A stretch of 64,000 nt of DNA from Siderastrea siderea (lineage: Eukaryota; Cnidaria; Anthozoa; Scleractinia; Rhizangiidae): assembly GCA_964030785.1 (NCBI GenBank), contig OZ034969.1:31917601-31981600 (forward strand), written 5' to 3'. Below, in pieces: positions 46,716-59,100 of the stretch; within the stretch, counting starts at the first letter, position 1; every line of letters starts with the position of its first letter. Below the pieces are notes generated by a model. The model saw only the letters and a program-made list of their open reading frames with translations, made no database searches and was not told where the DNA came from. Both the position numbers and the translations under genes were made by a program.

Positions 46716-46855
46716 CTTATTAGACGGTTTAGTGTGTAGTATCGTGGGATATTTTTACGAGTCGCGCCGTATTTTGGCGAGCCCGTAGGGCGAGTCAAAA
46801 TACAAGAGACGAGTAAAAATATCCCACGATACTACACACTCAACCGTCTAATAAG
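46716..46855. mobile_element. Foldback palindrome (140 bp), possibly the end of a larger element
   Basis: CTTATTAGACGG and its inverse CCGTCTAATAAG bound two ~60-base arms (shared core GTAGTATCGTGGGATATTTT) around a short GC-rich loop. Just to the right TTATTATTCAACT (46861-46873) is matched by its exact inverse AGTTGAATAATAA at 47758-47770, so the palindrome may be one end of a ~1-kb element reaching 47770. Inside that interval only a 45-codon frame beginning ATGGAACAAGGC (47083) is notable. Confidence 0.6.
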
Positions 46856-48291
46856 GGATTTATTATTCAACTTAGCTACAAAATGGAAAAGTGGTTTATA
46901 AACTGTCTGAGTTGCGTGACAAACTAACGTGACTTCTGAGCAGCGAGTGAGCGCGCAAGCGGGGTCAGGTTTCGCGCGCTTGACGTGAGGTTGTTGTTGA
47001 TTGGTCAAAAACGAAAACTTGTCAAACCTGTCAATCGAGCGAAGCGTCGGGATTTTATTTCAAACTTGCAAGGAAAACAAAGATGGAACAAGGCAAAACT
47101 GAATCATTTTCGGGTTTACAGTTAGATGAACAACAATGTTCTTGGTCACCGAGTAAAACTACGAAAAGAAAGAACTCGACAGAACAAACAGAACTCGAAA
47201 GTCAAGTCAAACAAAGTTAAACAGCACTTCAAGCTCAGTCATCTTCGTCCGAATCACTAACCATGGGTCGTTTTGGAAGAGATAGCGGTGGAGATTTCTG
47301 ACCGACAACAATTATGCACTTGTTGAAGATAGCTCCTGAGGAAAGATGGGTTCTGTTTCCTGACTTTGACAAACAAATGACATAAAAGATTGTTAAGTTC
47401 CTCGGCGGGAATTTCTTCAATGGCCCTTGTTTCTGTAACGGACTTGAGGTCAGTTTTTGTCTTTTCTGTTGTATTTTAATACGTTTTGATTTTCTTCAAT
47501 AAATAAAGAAATTTCACTGTCGTCTAGGTCATTGCTTGTCTCTAGGATCTCGTTTTCGTTAAAAACCTCAAAATTTGGTAAGCATTCATTGTTTTCTTCC
47601 GGAAAACGACTGTTTCGGCCATTTTTTCATCGTTCACCTTGTAAGCCTAATGCCTGACGCGGCATTTGTAGAAAACCTGTCAAACCGGTCTTCTGGAGTA
47701 CAAATACCGTGTGATATTTGTACTCGTTTTGGGTGTTATTTGTACTCTACTGAATGCAGTTGAATAATAAAGCTCATTATTTTGGAGAAAAAGGTGAAGT
47801 AATATTTCATCATGAATGGGTTTGTGGAAAATTGACATTTAAATCCTGAAGGGATTTGAATTGTTCTTGAGCAGCTTTTGCAAACGAGACAATCATTCGG
47901 GGGTGGAGTGTGCAAAGTTTCTGTTGTTTGTAAAGCAGAGATACCTGCGTAAACACACCATCACTAGGGATCTGGCAGTTATCAGGTTTCCCACGATGCA
48001 TGTTGATAAATGTGTTTTTGGCAAAGGTTTTCAGTTGTACATGGACTTTTACTGATGACATATACATGGACAGCTGTGTCAATCATTAATTTTCTGAAAA
48101 CACTTCAAAATGACTGTTGCACACATAGACCAACCAGGGTTGATCAGCCATTCTGGGGTCATTTCATGTCTCCTTTGTAAATAAGTTACTGAATGGATGC
48201 CCTCTTTTGACACCCAGCAATACAACACTGTTTTGATCTGTTTTCCCCTACCTTATCGGTAAAAATTCTGAAATAATGATCGGTCTAACAG
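46856..48291. other. Possible interior of a ~1-kb element, then spacer
   Basis: No recognisable protein domain. Short frames at 47083-47220 (plus), 47235-47420 (minus), 47575-47763 (plus) and 47810-48082 (minus) do not connect into anything I know. Confidence 0.3.
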
Positions 48292-48395
48292 TTAAATGTA
48301 TTCAACTTGAGCAGTTGAAAAAGCAAACCTGAAAAATTCAGTCTCAAACAGGATCAAATTTGCTTTTTCAACTGCTCAAGTTGAACACATTTGAC
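48292..48395. repeat. Short palindrome
   Basis: Two ~38-base arms containing TTCAACTTGAGCAGTTGAAA and TTTCAACTGCTCAAGTTGAA flank a ~27-base centre. It would form a hairpin; origin unknown, perhaps a small foldback element. Confidence 0.7.
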
Positions 48396-51233
48396 TGCAA
48401 GCCCTGCATGGTCACATTTGTTACATCTGAAGTTCACACATGATTTATTTCACATATAGCCATCTTCGATAAAAGTTCTCCTTGGCATTGGCAACTGTTT
48501 CCTTATCAGAAGTACAAATGTCTGAAAGGGTGTCAACAGAAGTTGATTGCTCCTTTAACAGAACGGACAGTTTAGAACTTCTGCACTGACCTCACTCCAT
48601 TATTGCATAGTTCACCAGCTGTGACTAAACTCAAACTACAAATTTTTCACCAACACTTAAGAATAAGGGCCTTAATGTCTTTCCCCTGAATAAAGCTTCT
48701 TGTATAGGCTACAGGCAAAAGACAAAATCATATATTTTTAAATCCTTCAATTTTTTCAGATGACCCTCGCAAATGTTTATAATCCTTCTCATTGGCCAGT
48801 CACATGCGTAATGTGGGAAAATGCTTGGAAATGTGAGAGTTCAGTGCATTTTCCATTGATTTAACTTAGCACTGTACAATATATGGAAGGGAGCTTTCCC
48901 AGACCTGGGTTATTTCCTTTGCCAATTCTTTAAGTTCTCTTATAACTGAACAAGCAAACCTGAGGTAGCTGTACTTGTAAGATTAAGTATTCTTCTTTTG
49001 TTGGTTGTGCTTTATAAACTATCCTTTCCAGTTGCAAAATTCTTTCTTGTAACTGCAGTTTCAACTGAAAACTAACCAATTTATTTCCAGGAATAACTGC
49101 CGCCAAAAAACATTCAAACCAAACAAAGAAGAATTCCGTAAAATAAACGTGGTGTTTTATACGTAATTACACTTACGGCTGTAAATAAGACGCACAAAAC
49201 TTGACACAAGTATTTGTTTACTACATGAATAAAGTTTAAGCCCATTAAAAATATGTACATTCTAGGTCTTGACATTCTATGCCTTCGTCGTGAAACAGAC
49301 TTCAAGAAAAATCGCAATCGAAATCTTCTCTTTTCACAGTGCCGGCTGGAAGATTCCACAGTTTGCACAGTATAAAGATCCTTATAAATCTTTCTGAAAC
49401 AACGAAATCCACAATTATTCGCTAGAATATAGTTATAATTGACCATAATTTCAGCTTCAACACACTCAACTGGAAAAATCTCAGGCCAAAAATTATCACT
49501 CGCATATTCAATATCGACTGCTCTACTAACCTAAAATAAAGCTGCTCCTTCATTCCATCACTTTTGATAGTCTCAGAAACAGAAATGGATCGAAATGGAA
49601 GGTCGAAAGCTGCAACTTAAAGCCATTTCCCAGGTCAAGTGACTGTTGACACCGCGATCGTTAAGCTTATTTTCGATAACACCAAACATCACAGCTCATG
49701 TTCTTCACATTATACACAGCAGGGGTGTACACAGATTCAGAATTCAGAGAAATGTGGTGTTCAAACTCTGTACTGTCGCAAAAATTGCTAACAGCAAAAA
49801 AAAAAAAACAATAATTAATAACCAAGAACGAATTCATTTTCCACTGTCAAGTCACCACGAACAAAAACACATCTTCTCGAGTAGTTCGCGCACGACTTCC
49901 TTGCAGTTCGCGCATGCTCGTTAAGGTTTTCGAATGATTGACAGGCTTCTTTTCTGGGGCAATCAAAAAGAGGCCAAAAGCGGCAAGATCAAAGGTAGCC
50001 ACAACCCCACCCCCCCCCCCCCCCGATTGAAATGTTCCAACGGTAGACTCATTCGAAGTAACGAATGTTGGTTGGATTGTTACTTACCACATAAGCCAAA
50101 AGTTCACACGCCAGATACGAAACCGTTGTTTCACTCGGTTTGACATTACAGGGAATTTTTCTCAATTTTCAGGAACATTTCTTGTGAATTAGCACACCTG
50201 TTTTTAAGAAATTATTCTTTACAGTTTTACAGCAACACACTGCTTTCTTACGTGGAAAAGTGCCTGCAATTAATATTTTGTTGAGCGAACACAAATCAGG
50301 CCAGACACGTCAAGCCGCCAACAGTCTGCTACTCTTCCACATGCACGTTCGCCACATGTCAATAATAAACCAGTCAGCATTCCTTACCTGGAATAAGGCT
50401 ACCGTTGGAACATTACAATATTCAATTTCAAAGTGGAATCTTGATTCCAGTAATGCAATCCGTCCCCGATTAATGAAAGTCATTCCCAAAGAATAGCGGA
50501 GTGCGCTCAGTATTTCGACTGTAACATCAACGTCTCTGCACCAATAGCCTGCAAAACACTCGTATTTTTCCGGTTCCTCCGTGCAAACGCTAAAACTCAC
50601 TCCACAAAACTCACGTTCATTCTCACAGCCGCGGAAAAAATGTCGACTAAAGTTTCCACATAACGTAGACCACACAAACACAACTTCAAACTTGAATAAC
50701 AGAACCCCAAAAAGTACATTATACGCATGCGCACAACACATTTGTCCGATTTCTCATCTGCCAGAACAAACAAATGTTACGACTATCTCATAGACCAACC
50801 ATCATAAATATCCCATAACCCACGAATTATTATCGACACTCCATTCCACTTCCATGTAAACCACGTTTTTTCTAGAGCCATCTTTTCTAAAGAAGTGTAC
50901 CACAAGGAAACTAGCCATTGCCATTTGAATTATAAATACCCAACGTCACCAACAACTTAACGACGGTCATGCAAGCTGTCGACACTTCACTCCCTTCTCC
51001 TCCCCATTTTTGTTCCCCCCACCCCCAACAACTAGCTCCTCGGAAATATTCGACAATCTTCGGAAATGCCGAAAAATGGTCCACCCAAAAACCAACCAAC
51101 CAAAGAACCAACCTTCCCAGAAACTTGAGGCTGCATGCCGACTATGAGGCTATTTTGTAGACAAAATACCTCAAAAATTGAAAATCCCAAATAGTCAGAG
51201 GCTACGCCATTTAAAAACTTTTCCTGCTTTTCA
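48396..51233. other. Non-coding stretch, nothing recognised
   Basis: No gene supported. Contains poly-A (49796-49811) and poly-C (about 50009-50022) runs. Open frames such as 50310-50741 (minus, 143 codons) and its plus-strand counterparts have no recognisable domain and overlap each other. Confidence 0.4.
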
Positions 51234-51501
51234 GCGTTATATTAGTGTATACTCAGTGGAACAGGCCACACTTGGAGTTGGCAAAGTGTACCTAACCAAA
51301 GAAGAACGAGAAAAAGCAAACGAAATATGGAGACTTGTTAAACAAGAAGAAGATGAGAAATATAAAAAGTTCAGTCACAATGAAATAGATGAGATGGTCC
51401 TTGCTAATAAACTGCATCCAACATTGCAGGAACTGTGGGATAAAAGAGAATCACTTTTGGTAGAGGACATCAAAGAAAAGTGCAAAGTATCTGATACATG
51501 A
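51234..51501 (+). CDS. Putative terminal exon of an unidentified gene
   Basis: An 88-codon frame follows a good splice-acceptor-like tract (TTTTCCTGCTTTTCAG) and ends with TGA. The product is hydrophilic and charged: a short start containing GVGKVYLTKEE, then a helix-prone stretch with EKANEIW and KQEEDEKYKKF, and an EIDEMVL...LQELWDKRE region. The amino-acid composition looks like a real protein, unlike neighbouring chance frames. I do not recognise the family and found no upstream exon, so the splice site and even the gene are tentative. It would lie tail-to-tail with WWOX. Confidence 0.4.
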
Positions 51502-51694
51502 TAAAGAAATGGTCTCGGATATACAATTTGTAGTAGAAGAAAATAATTTTAAATTCATTTCTCAGAAATGATATTAATTTAAAGGAGGTATTTAGTATAA
51601 TCTACATCTTGATCAATAAGCCTAAAGTTTTCAACGTCATGAAGTGTCATCTGTCTTATTTCCGTAATGGATTACAAACCTTGTGTCTATGTAA

Positions 51695-51837
51695 TATATC
51701 AAACACGAGAAGGAGTGTTTCATCAGGACATCCAAACCCCGAGAAGTGGGTTGAAAAAACGAGGCGCAGCCGAGTTTTTTTAACCGACTTTGAGGTGTTT
51801 GGATGCCTGATGAAACACTCTTTCAAGTTTTTGATAT
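51695..51837. mobile_element. Foldback element (143 bp)
   Basis: Arms of about 65 bases with ATATCAAA outside, GTGTTTCATCAGG and CATCCAAACACC-like blocks inside, and a GGCGCAGCCGAG loop. The arms are imperfect inverses. No clear target-site duplication. Confidence 0.65.
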
Positions 51838-53272
51838 GGCTTCTCAAACCATTCATAATTCTTGGAGAAATTCAAAGCAAAAGTTCGCAAAACTTTATGC
51901 TAATTAAGATCCGGTATCCAAACCACCGTCACGCTAGTGATTTCCTTTGTTTTCTCTTTATGAATTATTAATGAGTTTGAGAACGTCTGTTACCAAATTT
52001 TAGAATTTTTCTGAAGCCCCATCACCCAACTAATACGTTCCTCTTCCCCTGAGAAAGCTTAAAGGCTGGTTTACACCGTCTTATGACACAAGCTTGATCA
52101 CAGAACATGTCCTTGTAAACTAGAGCGATATTTTGGTAAGCATATTTATTGCAAGTATTATAAACACAAGCACAAAGGAAATCTATGTCCTTTTGCAAAT
52201 TATGCTTGCTTATTAGCGGGAGGTACAAGGACCAAACATGGCCAGTGCTTGTGCTAATGATTGCACTGCTTTGGCCAGGGCCACAAATGCAAGCTTGAAT
52301 GCAAGCAGAAAGCAACTGCAACTGCCATACTGGACATGGCCTGTTCCAAGTACTCAGATAGTCAGTGGATGTTAGGAGTGGCAATGCATGCAAGCAAGGA
52401 AAATGAGTGGAGAGGAGACTTCTCTCCCATCGCTGCTCACCTTTGTTTTTACGCTGCTTCTCACTATGCTTATGCCTGCCTGTAGAATATTCTTAATTGG
52501 TATATAGTTTACCAAAGCAGTAGATAGTGTTTTCTGCGCACTTTGATTGGCTACTCAAACTTGGGATAGTATCCACTATTCATCTCCTGGCATTTTTCTG
52601 GATTTTGCACTTAAGTGTTCGCTCATTTCTCAGAAAAAAAGGAACTTTTTGGAGCTGGCTATCCACTGGTTTAGTACGTGTACTAAAACAATTATTTGCC
52701 TTACATGAAGTGTCAGCGAAGAGTGGTAGATGCTTACCTTGGCACCTTATGGCTCGGCAAATACTGTATCCACCACTATTCACTTCCACTCCAGTGAAAA
52801 AATAACCTTCACCCTCAGAATTCAGGGAGCTCCAAAAATAATATAGTAACTCTTTAACAAGAAAGTGACACAAAGACCAGTTTTAAAATTTTGCCTTTTT
52901 TATTTAGCATTTATTATACTTGTTCTATTGATAAATAAATATTTTCTATAGTTTATCTTACATTGAAATTATATAAATAATGATGTTTAACCACCTTCAA
53001 GGTGCCAAAAAATACTAGCACTCCACCAAGTGGAGGGTAACCATAATATCATGGTCAATTCATGTTACAGCTCAGCCAAGGATTGGTTTTAGACTATGGG
53101 CAGTCATTTCCTCAGATATTCCTACAGGTTAGGGAAAATGTGTAACTTGCACAAAATCATTGTCTTAAAAAATGCCATTTGCGGCCCCTACTTTGATCTT
53201 CTCGCACTAAACATTAGGAAAAGAAAGAGTGCTCACAGTCTAGAATGGTGCAATCTAAAAGAATAGGTGACA
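51838..53272. other. Unassigned spacer
   Basis: No gene recognised. The opposed frames at 52022-52393 and 52261-52485, and at 52527-52805 and 52580-52873, have no known domains. Confidence 0.4.
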
Positions 53273-53280
53273 ATTAAAAG

Positions 53281-53654
53281 TAGGGCTACAACGATACATT
53301 TTTCCCATGATTCCATACATGTCTTGATACAAGGGCCACGAATATGATCAGATACATTACTGTTCGCAACAAAACTAGATACCAACAACTTACACTACTT
53401 TAAGTTACACTAAATAGTTTTTTTCCATAATATCAAATTTAACACAGTAATAACACAACATCAAATCGCCTTATAAGCCGGCTAAAATGTAGAGCTTGGG
53501 TAAGGAATATTTAAGACAGTGATTTCCCAAATTTGTTGATGTAGCATATTTTATTGTATCGTAATATCGCGATATCTTATTTAAATTTGGATATTCGTAT
53601 CATTAGAAAAAATATTGTGGTTCACTGATGCATCGGTGTATCGTTGCAGCCCTA
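53281..53654. mobile_element. hAT-type MITE with 8-bp duplication
   Basis: A 374-base element with ends TAGGGCTACAACGATACA and TGTATCGTTGCAGCCCTA, flanked on both sides by ATTAAAAG (53273-53280 and 53655-53662), a perfect 8-base target-site duplication. The AGGGCTGCAACGAT-like terminus and the 8-base duplication are characteristic of non-autonomous hAT elements. The interior is AT-rich and lacks a transposase. Confidence 0.9.
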
Positions 53655-53662
53655 ATTAAAAG

Positions 53663-54289
53663 CTTGTGCCCTTCTTCCCTCAGATCATGTCACTTCCAAT
53701 TCTGTACAGTCAGTTGCTACCTTTGAAGAAATCAAATGTGCCGTGTTTTTTGCCCAGTATTTTCCGTGGAGTTTTTGGTCGTGCTCGACGTTACCTCGAC
53801 TGGTTGTGTTGCGTTTTGTTGTCTGTCTTGTACTGCGCCGTGTTGTGATCTGTCTTTATATGTCAGTCAGCTAGTTTGTTGGCTCAAAATTTGTCAGTTT
53901 TCCTGTACCTTCGTTGCACTATATGAACTGAAAACTGGACGTGAAATTCACCGTGACAGAGCCCCTCTAAGTATACTGCGAGCTTTAACAATGCTCCCTT
54001 TTACGCAAAAAGTTTATAAACACAGTATAACTCAACTTCAAAAAATTAGTCTACTCTCTGAGTAAAATGGTGAAAGAGTTAAGATCGTCTAACAAAATTG
54101 CTAGTAGAGTCGGTAGAGTTTGTTCAGTTGGTCGTTTCGCCGAGTTTATATAGTGTTTCCTCGAAGTGTTCGGTAAAATTTGTCGACTTTATCGAGTCGT
54201 AGAGATGCTTTGCCGATCGGTCGAGCTTGTCTTAAGTTGGTTCGCGTTGTGCGTTGTACATCTAGATTATAGAAAGATTGTTGATCGAG
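53663..54289. other. Unassigned spacer
   Basis: No gene recognised. Overlapping plus-strand frames at 53666-53848 and 53736-54065 have no known domain. Confidence 0.35.
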
Positions 54290-54965
54290 TTAAGTAAGGG
54301 TTTGTTGTGTTTGTCGAGTTGTGTCGAAGTGTGGAGATTTAGTCTGCCAGTGAATGAGGTTTGTTGAGTGTTTCGAGCTGCGTGGTTATTATTGTCTTAG
54401 AGAAAGCCAGCATCATTGAGTTTGTCTATTTGGTAACGAGTTGCGTCGAGGTGAGGAGTTTTAGTCTGCCTCAGCGCGTAAAAATTTGTCAATTTTGTCG
54501 TGTTGTTCACGTTGTGGGGTTCGTGCTGCCTTTAAATTAGTTAAGATTGTTAAGTTTGTCTGTTTGGTAAGGGTCGCTGCATGTGTTTGTCGAGTTGTAG
54601 AGATTTTGTGTGCCAGTGACTGAGGGTTGTGGAGATTGTCGAGTTGGTCGTGTTGTGGGGTTCCTACTGTCTTAAAGTCGGTGAAGATGGTTGAGTTTGT
54701 CTATTTGCTAAAGGTCACTGACTTTGTGTGGAGATTGTCTGCCAGTGAGTGAGGTTGGTTGAGTTTGTCTACTTGCACTACTTCAACATCGACGGAATAC
54801 AAGAAATTCTGAACTGACTTGACAACGACGCAACACAACAGACAACACAATGCAGAAAACACAATGCAATGCAACGCAACACAACACAACACAACGGACT
54901 ACAACCATAACACAACACAACGCGACACAACAGAACTTACCTCAACACAACAAAACAGGAAATCA
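54290..54965. repeat. GT-rich ~130-bp minisatellite followed by an ACAAC pentanucleotide tract
   Basis: Degenerate units with landmarks GAGTTTGTCTATTTGGTAA (54417, 54547, 54683, 54767) and GTCTGCCAGTGA spaced about 130-136 bases apart fill 54290-54780. After a short switch the strand composition reverses to AACAC/ACAAC pentanucleotides at 54825-54960. The frames called across this tract are low complexity and not genes. Confidence 0.7.
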
Positions 54966-56106
54966 AAACCATGCACCTACATGTACATATGCTAAACAAA
55001 CCAGTCGAGGTAATGTCGAGCTCGACCAAAACTCCACAGACAAAAGTGGGCAAAAAACGCTGCAGGTATAGAGGAAAAAGTCAAACTTGGTTTGCACAGA
55101 CTTTATCATATCACTGCCGTCAAACTTTACCAGAAGTGCATAATTTATGATACATATCTCGTATAAATTCTCATAGTGTTCCAGCCTAGGCCAACACCCT
55201 GTTTGATGCTTTTCACGCTATGTGCACTAATTAGAAATCTATCTAGGGTATTTGAGGTGTAGAAGCTTCCCCCCCAAAATGCCCAGCTTCCCCCCTTCCT
55301 CCCAAAAAAATATTATCATTACAGTATATAAGTAACTATATCGGAAAAATCATCCAGACGCGACGAGGTCAGTGCACATGAAGTACATGTAAGTGTTTCC
55401 CGTCTAAGGACACTATATGACAAGGATCATTTAGATCCTCAAGTTGATCAGGGAGATTTTCCAAAGATCAATTGCCATGATTTGTTTACCAGTATTTCTT
55501 TTCACACGCGATTAGACACGTTGTCAGTTAACAGTCGCATCTACCGCGTCAGTTATTATTTACAGGTTTACCATAATCTAGAATTTTGCAGTTGTTACGA
55601 CCATTGGTAAGAAATGGAAAAGTGCCGTTGTTGAGTTTATTTATGTTATTCACTCACTAACAGTGAGTATGTATGTAAATATTTGTGCAATTAGGCATGT
55701 CGGGTAACTCTTTTGTCCACGTTAACAAATATCAGAGCTGAATGTAACATTGTCAGAACGTGATCACGACTAAAAAATAAAAATAAAAAAACACCGTAAA
55801 ATTATCTTTCAATTGTGTCTCAAAATGCACCAGATTTCATCTCAGCACCTATTCATTTCCAAAAACTTCCGGGGGGCCATGCCCCCAGACCCCCCTAGGA
55901 AGCTCATGGCCCTCGGCCACTCGGGACTTTTCCCCCAAACAATACATGTAAATCCTAGATAAAACCCTGCTAACATCCAGGTTTATGTAACTTAGGTTTT
56001 TGGAAATTTATCCATATTTTATGCCAAGTGTTTTTATTCCCTGTTGCCGGGTTGTGGGCATATAGATAGCTAGAACATTGTAATCATGCTGCCAAAGACT
56101 GACCAA
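54966..56106. other. Spacer between a minisatellite and the WWOX stop codon
   Basis: Downstream of WWOX, so part may be its 3' untranslated region. A plus-strand frame without ATG runs through about 55344-55610 but matches nothing known. I do not see a clear polyadenylation signal close to the stop. Confidence 0.35.
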
Positions 56107-59100
56107 TCACAAACCCACAACTGGTGCTTCATTTGATGTAATCTGCCTAACAAGTCGTTGACTCAGTTGCCATAGCTTTGCTGCTGTTTCTGAATTCTTG
56201 GCTTCCTCTGATGGTGCACACACACTGCAGTTATTGAAGTAATGTCCACCCACTCTATTAAGCTCCTTTGCTGTGGCACAGTATACGACAGTGGCTGCTC
56301 CTTGTGCCTGAGTAAGGAAATTTATAAACTTTTCTATAATGTGTGGTTCCAGAAAATATCCATACCCTCACCACAGAGGGTCATTGGATTATCCGAGGGG
56401 GAGGAGGTCATAAAGGATAAAATTTTTGTAGGAAAGTATGAGCCTAAACTGGAAATTCTGATGAGGTGGGGGGCTCAAACCAAAAAAACCCTCTGGGGGG
56501 AGGGGAGTATAGACATTTTCTGGAACAACACAATCAACAAAAAATGCATTGTATTTTACTAAAAACACAGTCAACAGAACATAGATAGTATTTTACTAAA
56601 AAACCTTCAGGGAATACATAGAATTAAAGTAGCCCCTGCCCTGTACCCAGGTGCTTCTGTTTCTACGCGGAATTTTAGTGAGCTACAAGATTCATTTTTG
56701 TTGAATCGTCCCTTGATGCCTTGCAGTCTCTGTGAAGCCGCCCTGTTGGCCTTCACTCTGTTCTCATTCATGATGGAGATTTCAAGTAGCTTCCATTTGA
56801 TAGTCTTGAGTTACTTAGATTTGACAATTTTTTGTTTGTCATCTCATCATTTAGTGTCTTGTTTGAATAGATATATCAAACAGTCAAAAGGAGAGGTCAG
56901 TTTTTCATCAATATATCCAACCCTTCAATTTTTGTCCAAAAACCCTCTGCGATCTATGTGTTGAAAAACTTGACAAACTAAAAAACTGAAGGCTCAATAA
57001 AAATCCCTATTAAATAAGAACTGACTGCAGGGACGTATGAGGAAGGTGCAATCCCTCGCTGAAATTTTTGCACTCAGATATGACTTGAACCATTGCCTAT
57101 TAGGAGCACGAGCTGAATTGTCCTTAAAAAATACCAGTAGGTAAATGTAAAATCATAATTAATTGATTCCGTAAATGCATTCAGCAGCTTCTCTAGGCCT
57201 CAAAAGTGCATTATTGTCTCAGAGAACAATTGGGACACCATCTTAATTCCATTTGTTACAGTGTTCTCCCCAGTTTTCAGGGTAACAGGTAAGTCAGTTT
57301 TCAGACCGGTAAAGCAGCTCTGTTGAAAATCTTTTTCTACCCTGGTGTGGAATTGTCGTCATGTCAGACCCGTAATGTTGCCGGCACGACACTAGGCTAA
57401 CACACGTCTCGAAAACCCTTCAAAACGGTTGACGTTTGTAATTCCTGTCACATGGAACGTATTAACGTACAGATAAACGTCGAGAAGAAAAAGCTTACAG
57501 CAACCTAAAAAACGTACAGGGAAACGCCTAGAAGATGAGACATACTCCTTACAAAGGCACAAACGAAGAACTTCGAGGAGAAGACAATACTAAGAGTACC
57601 TTACGAACAAACCTGAACAAACCAACCTACGGATATAGACGTCAAGAAGATAACACTAGTATCTTACGACAATGCTAACGTACGGAGAAATGTTAAGGAG
57701 ATACAACTAACAACATCTAAATTACGAAATATACTAGCACACGGACAAACGTTGAGAAGATAACAATAATATTTTTCAAATGTTTTAAGGTGGCCGAACA
57801 CAGTTTTCTTGTACCTCTCCGTTATTCGTTATTTTCAAACCACTGGCAGTTTGCGGGCCAAAATTGGCAAGCTACAAGTTCAGCTAAAGAAGATTTTATT
57901 TCGAGATGTTTTATTGGACAAAGTACCATTACCATGGCAACACAGCTGGATATAAACTAGCGTTAAATAATGGGTTTGATTTATTTTCAGAAAATCCTGT
58001 CAGATTTTTTCCATCATTTGTCTCTAGAAAACTCAGAAAAATACTGGGCTTTTGACACTGGTCTCGTAAAGTTTTGACAGAGAGATCTTCTGCAATTTTG
58101 TGTTTTGCATTTGAACGTTTTCTGAACATGACCTCTGTCAGATTTAAGTTTTTGTTTGCAGGCGAGTTATTCGTGTTCTGAACTATTTTTCTACCAAATT
58201 TTATGAAATTCTAACGAGCGATTCCGTAGAAATCAGTGCATTTACACTAAAACCATGCAGTCACAATTTTCTGGTTAACTGCGCGTGCGTTGCATTTGAC
58301 AGGGTCTTGATCTTTCTCCATCCATTCAAACAATCCCAAAAACGCTGGGTATTTTCCAATAGCATTACCTTTCATACACTGAAAAACAAACGTTTTTCAC
58401 ACATAACAAACTGTTTGATTGTTAAGACGGAAAAAAACACTTGCACAATCTTCACTGAACGAAATAAAATGATCGATGTACAAGCGCCATGATTGTTTTT
58501 CTTAAAGCTTTGTGCGCGCGCTAATTTACGTCAGCACAGGTAACCAAAGCGTAGAGCGCGCGCAAACTGACCACTGACAAACACACTATCCCATGGAAAA
58601 CCAAAGCGTAATATGAGAGATTGTATGGAGCTGAAATTCGATTGAAAATAATCGGCGGTTTTCCGCCGAAAATACATTAAAATCGAAATAAAGTTTAAAA
58701 AACCTTACCTGTTGTGTGTTTGCTGTGTTTTTATCGCTTTTCCGAGCTTCCGTACGTGACATGCCGTCGCGTCGACCGTTAAGCAGAAAAACGGCCTCCG
58801 GAAGCTCGGAAAAGCGATAAAAACACAGCAAACACACAACAGGTAAGGTTTTTTAAACTTTATTTCGATTTTAATGTATTTTCGGCGGAAAACCGCCGAT
58901 TATTTTCGATCGAATTTCAGCTCTATACAAACTCTCATATTACACTTTGGTTACCTGTGGACTAATACCTTAAGAATATACTAGCAGAAGGAGAAACGTT
59001 AAAAAGATACGACTAACATCTTACTAAGGTAGAAACGTGCGGAGAAACGTAGAGAAGATGAGACTATTATCTAACGAACTTAGAAATGTCGAGATGATAA

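Noticed and set aside
55344..55610. Plus-strand frame of about 86 codons without ATG
   Set aside because: No domain, no convincing splice signals, and a position just past the WWOX stop; probably chance.
56242..56562. 106-codon plus-strand frame
   Set aside because: It is antisense to the last WWOX exon and runs into a MITE.
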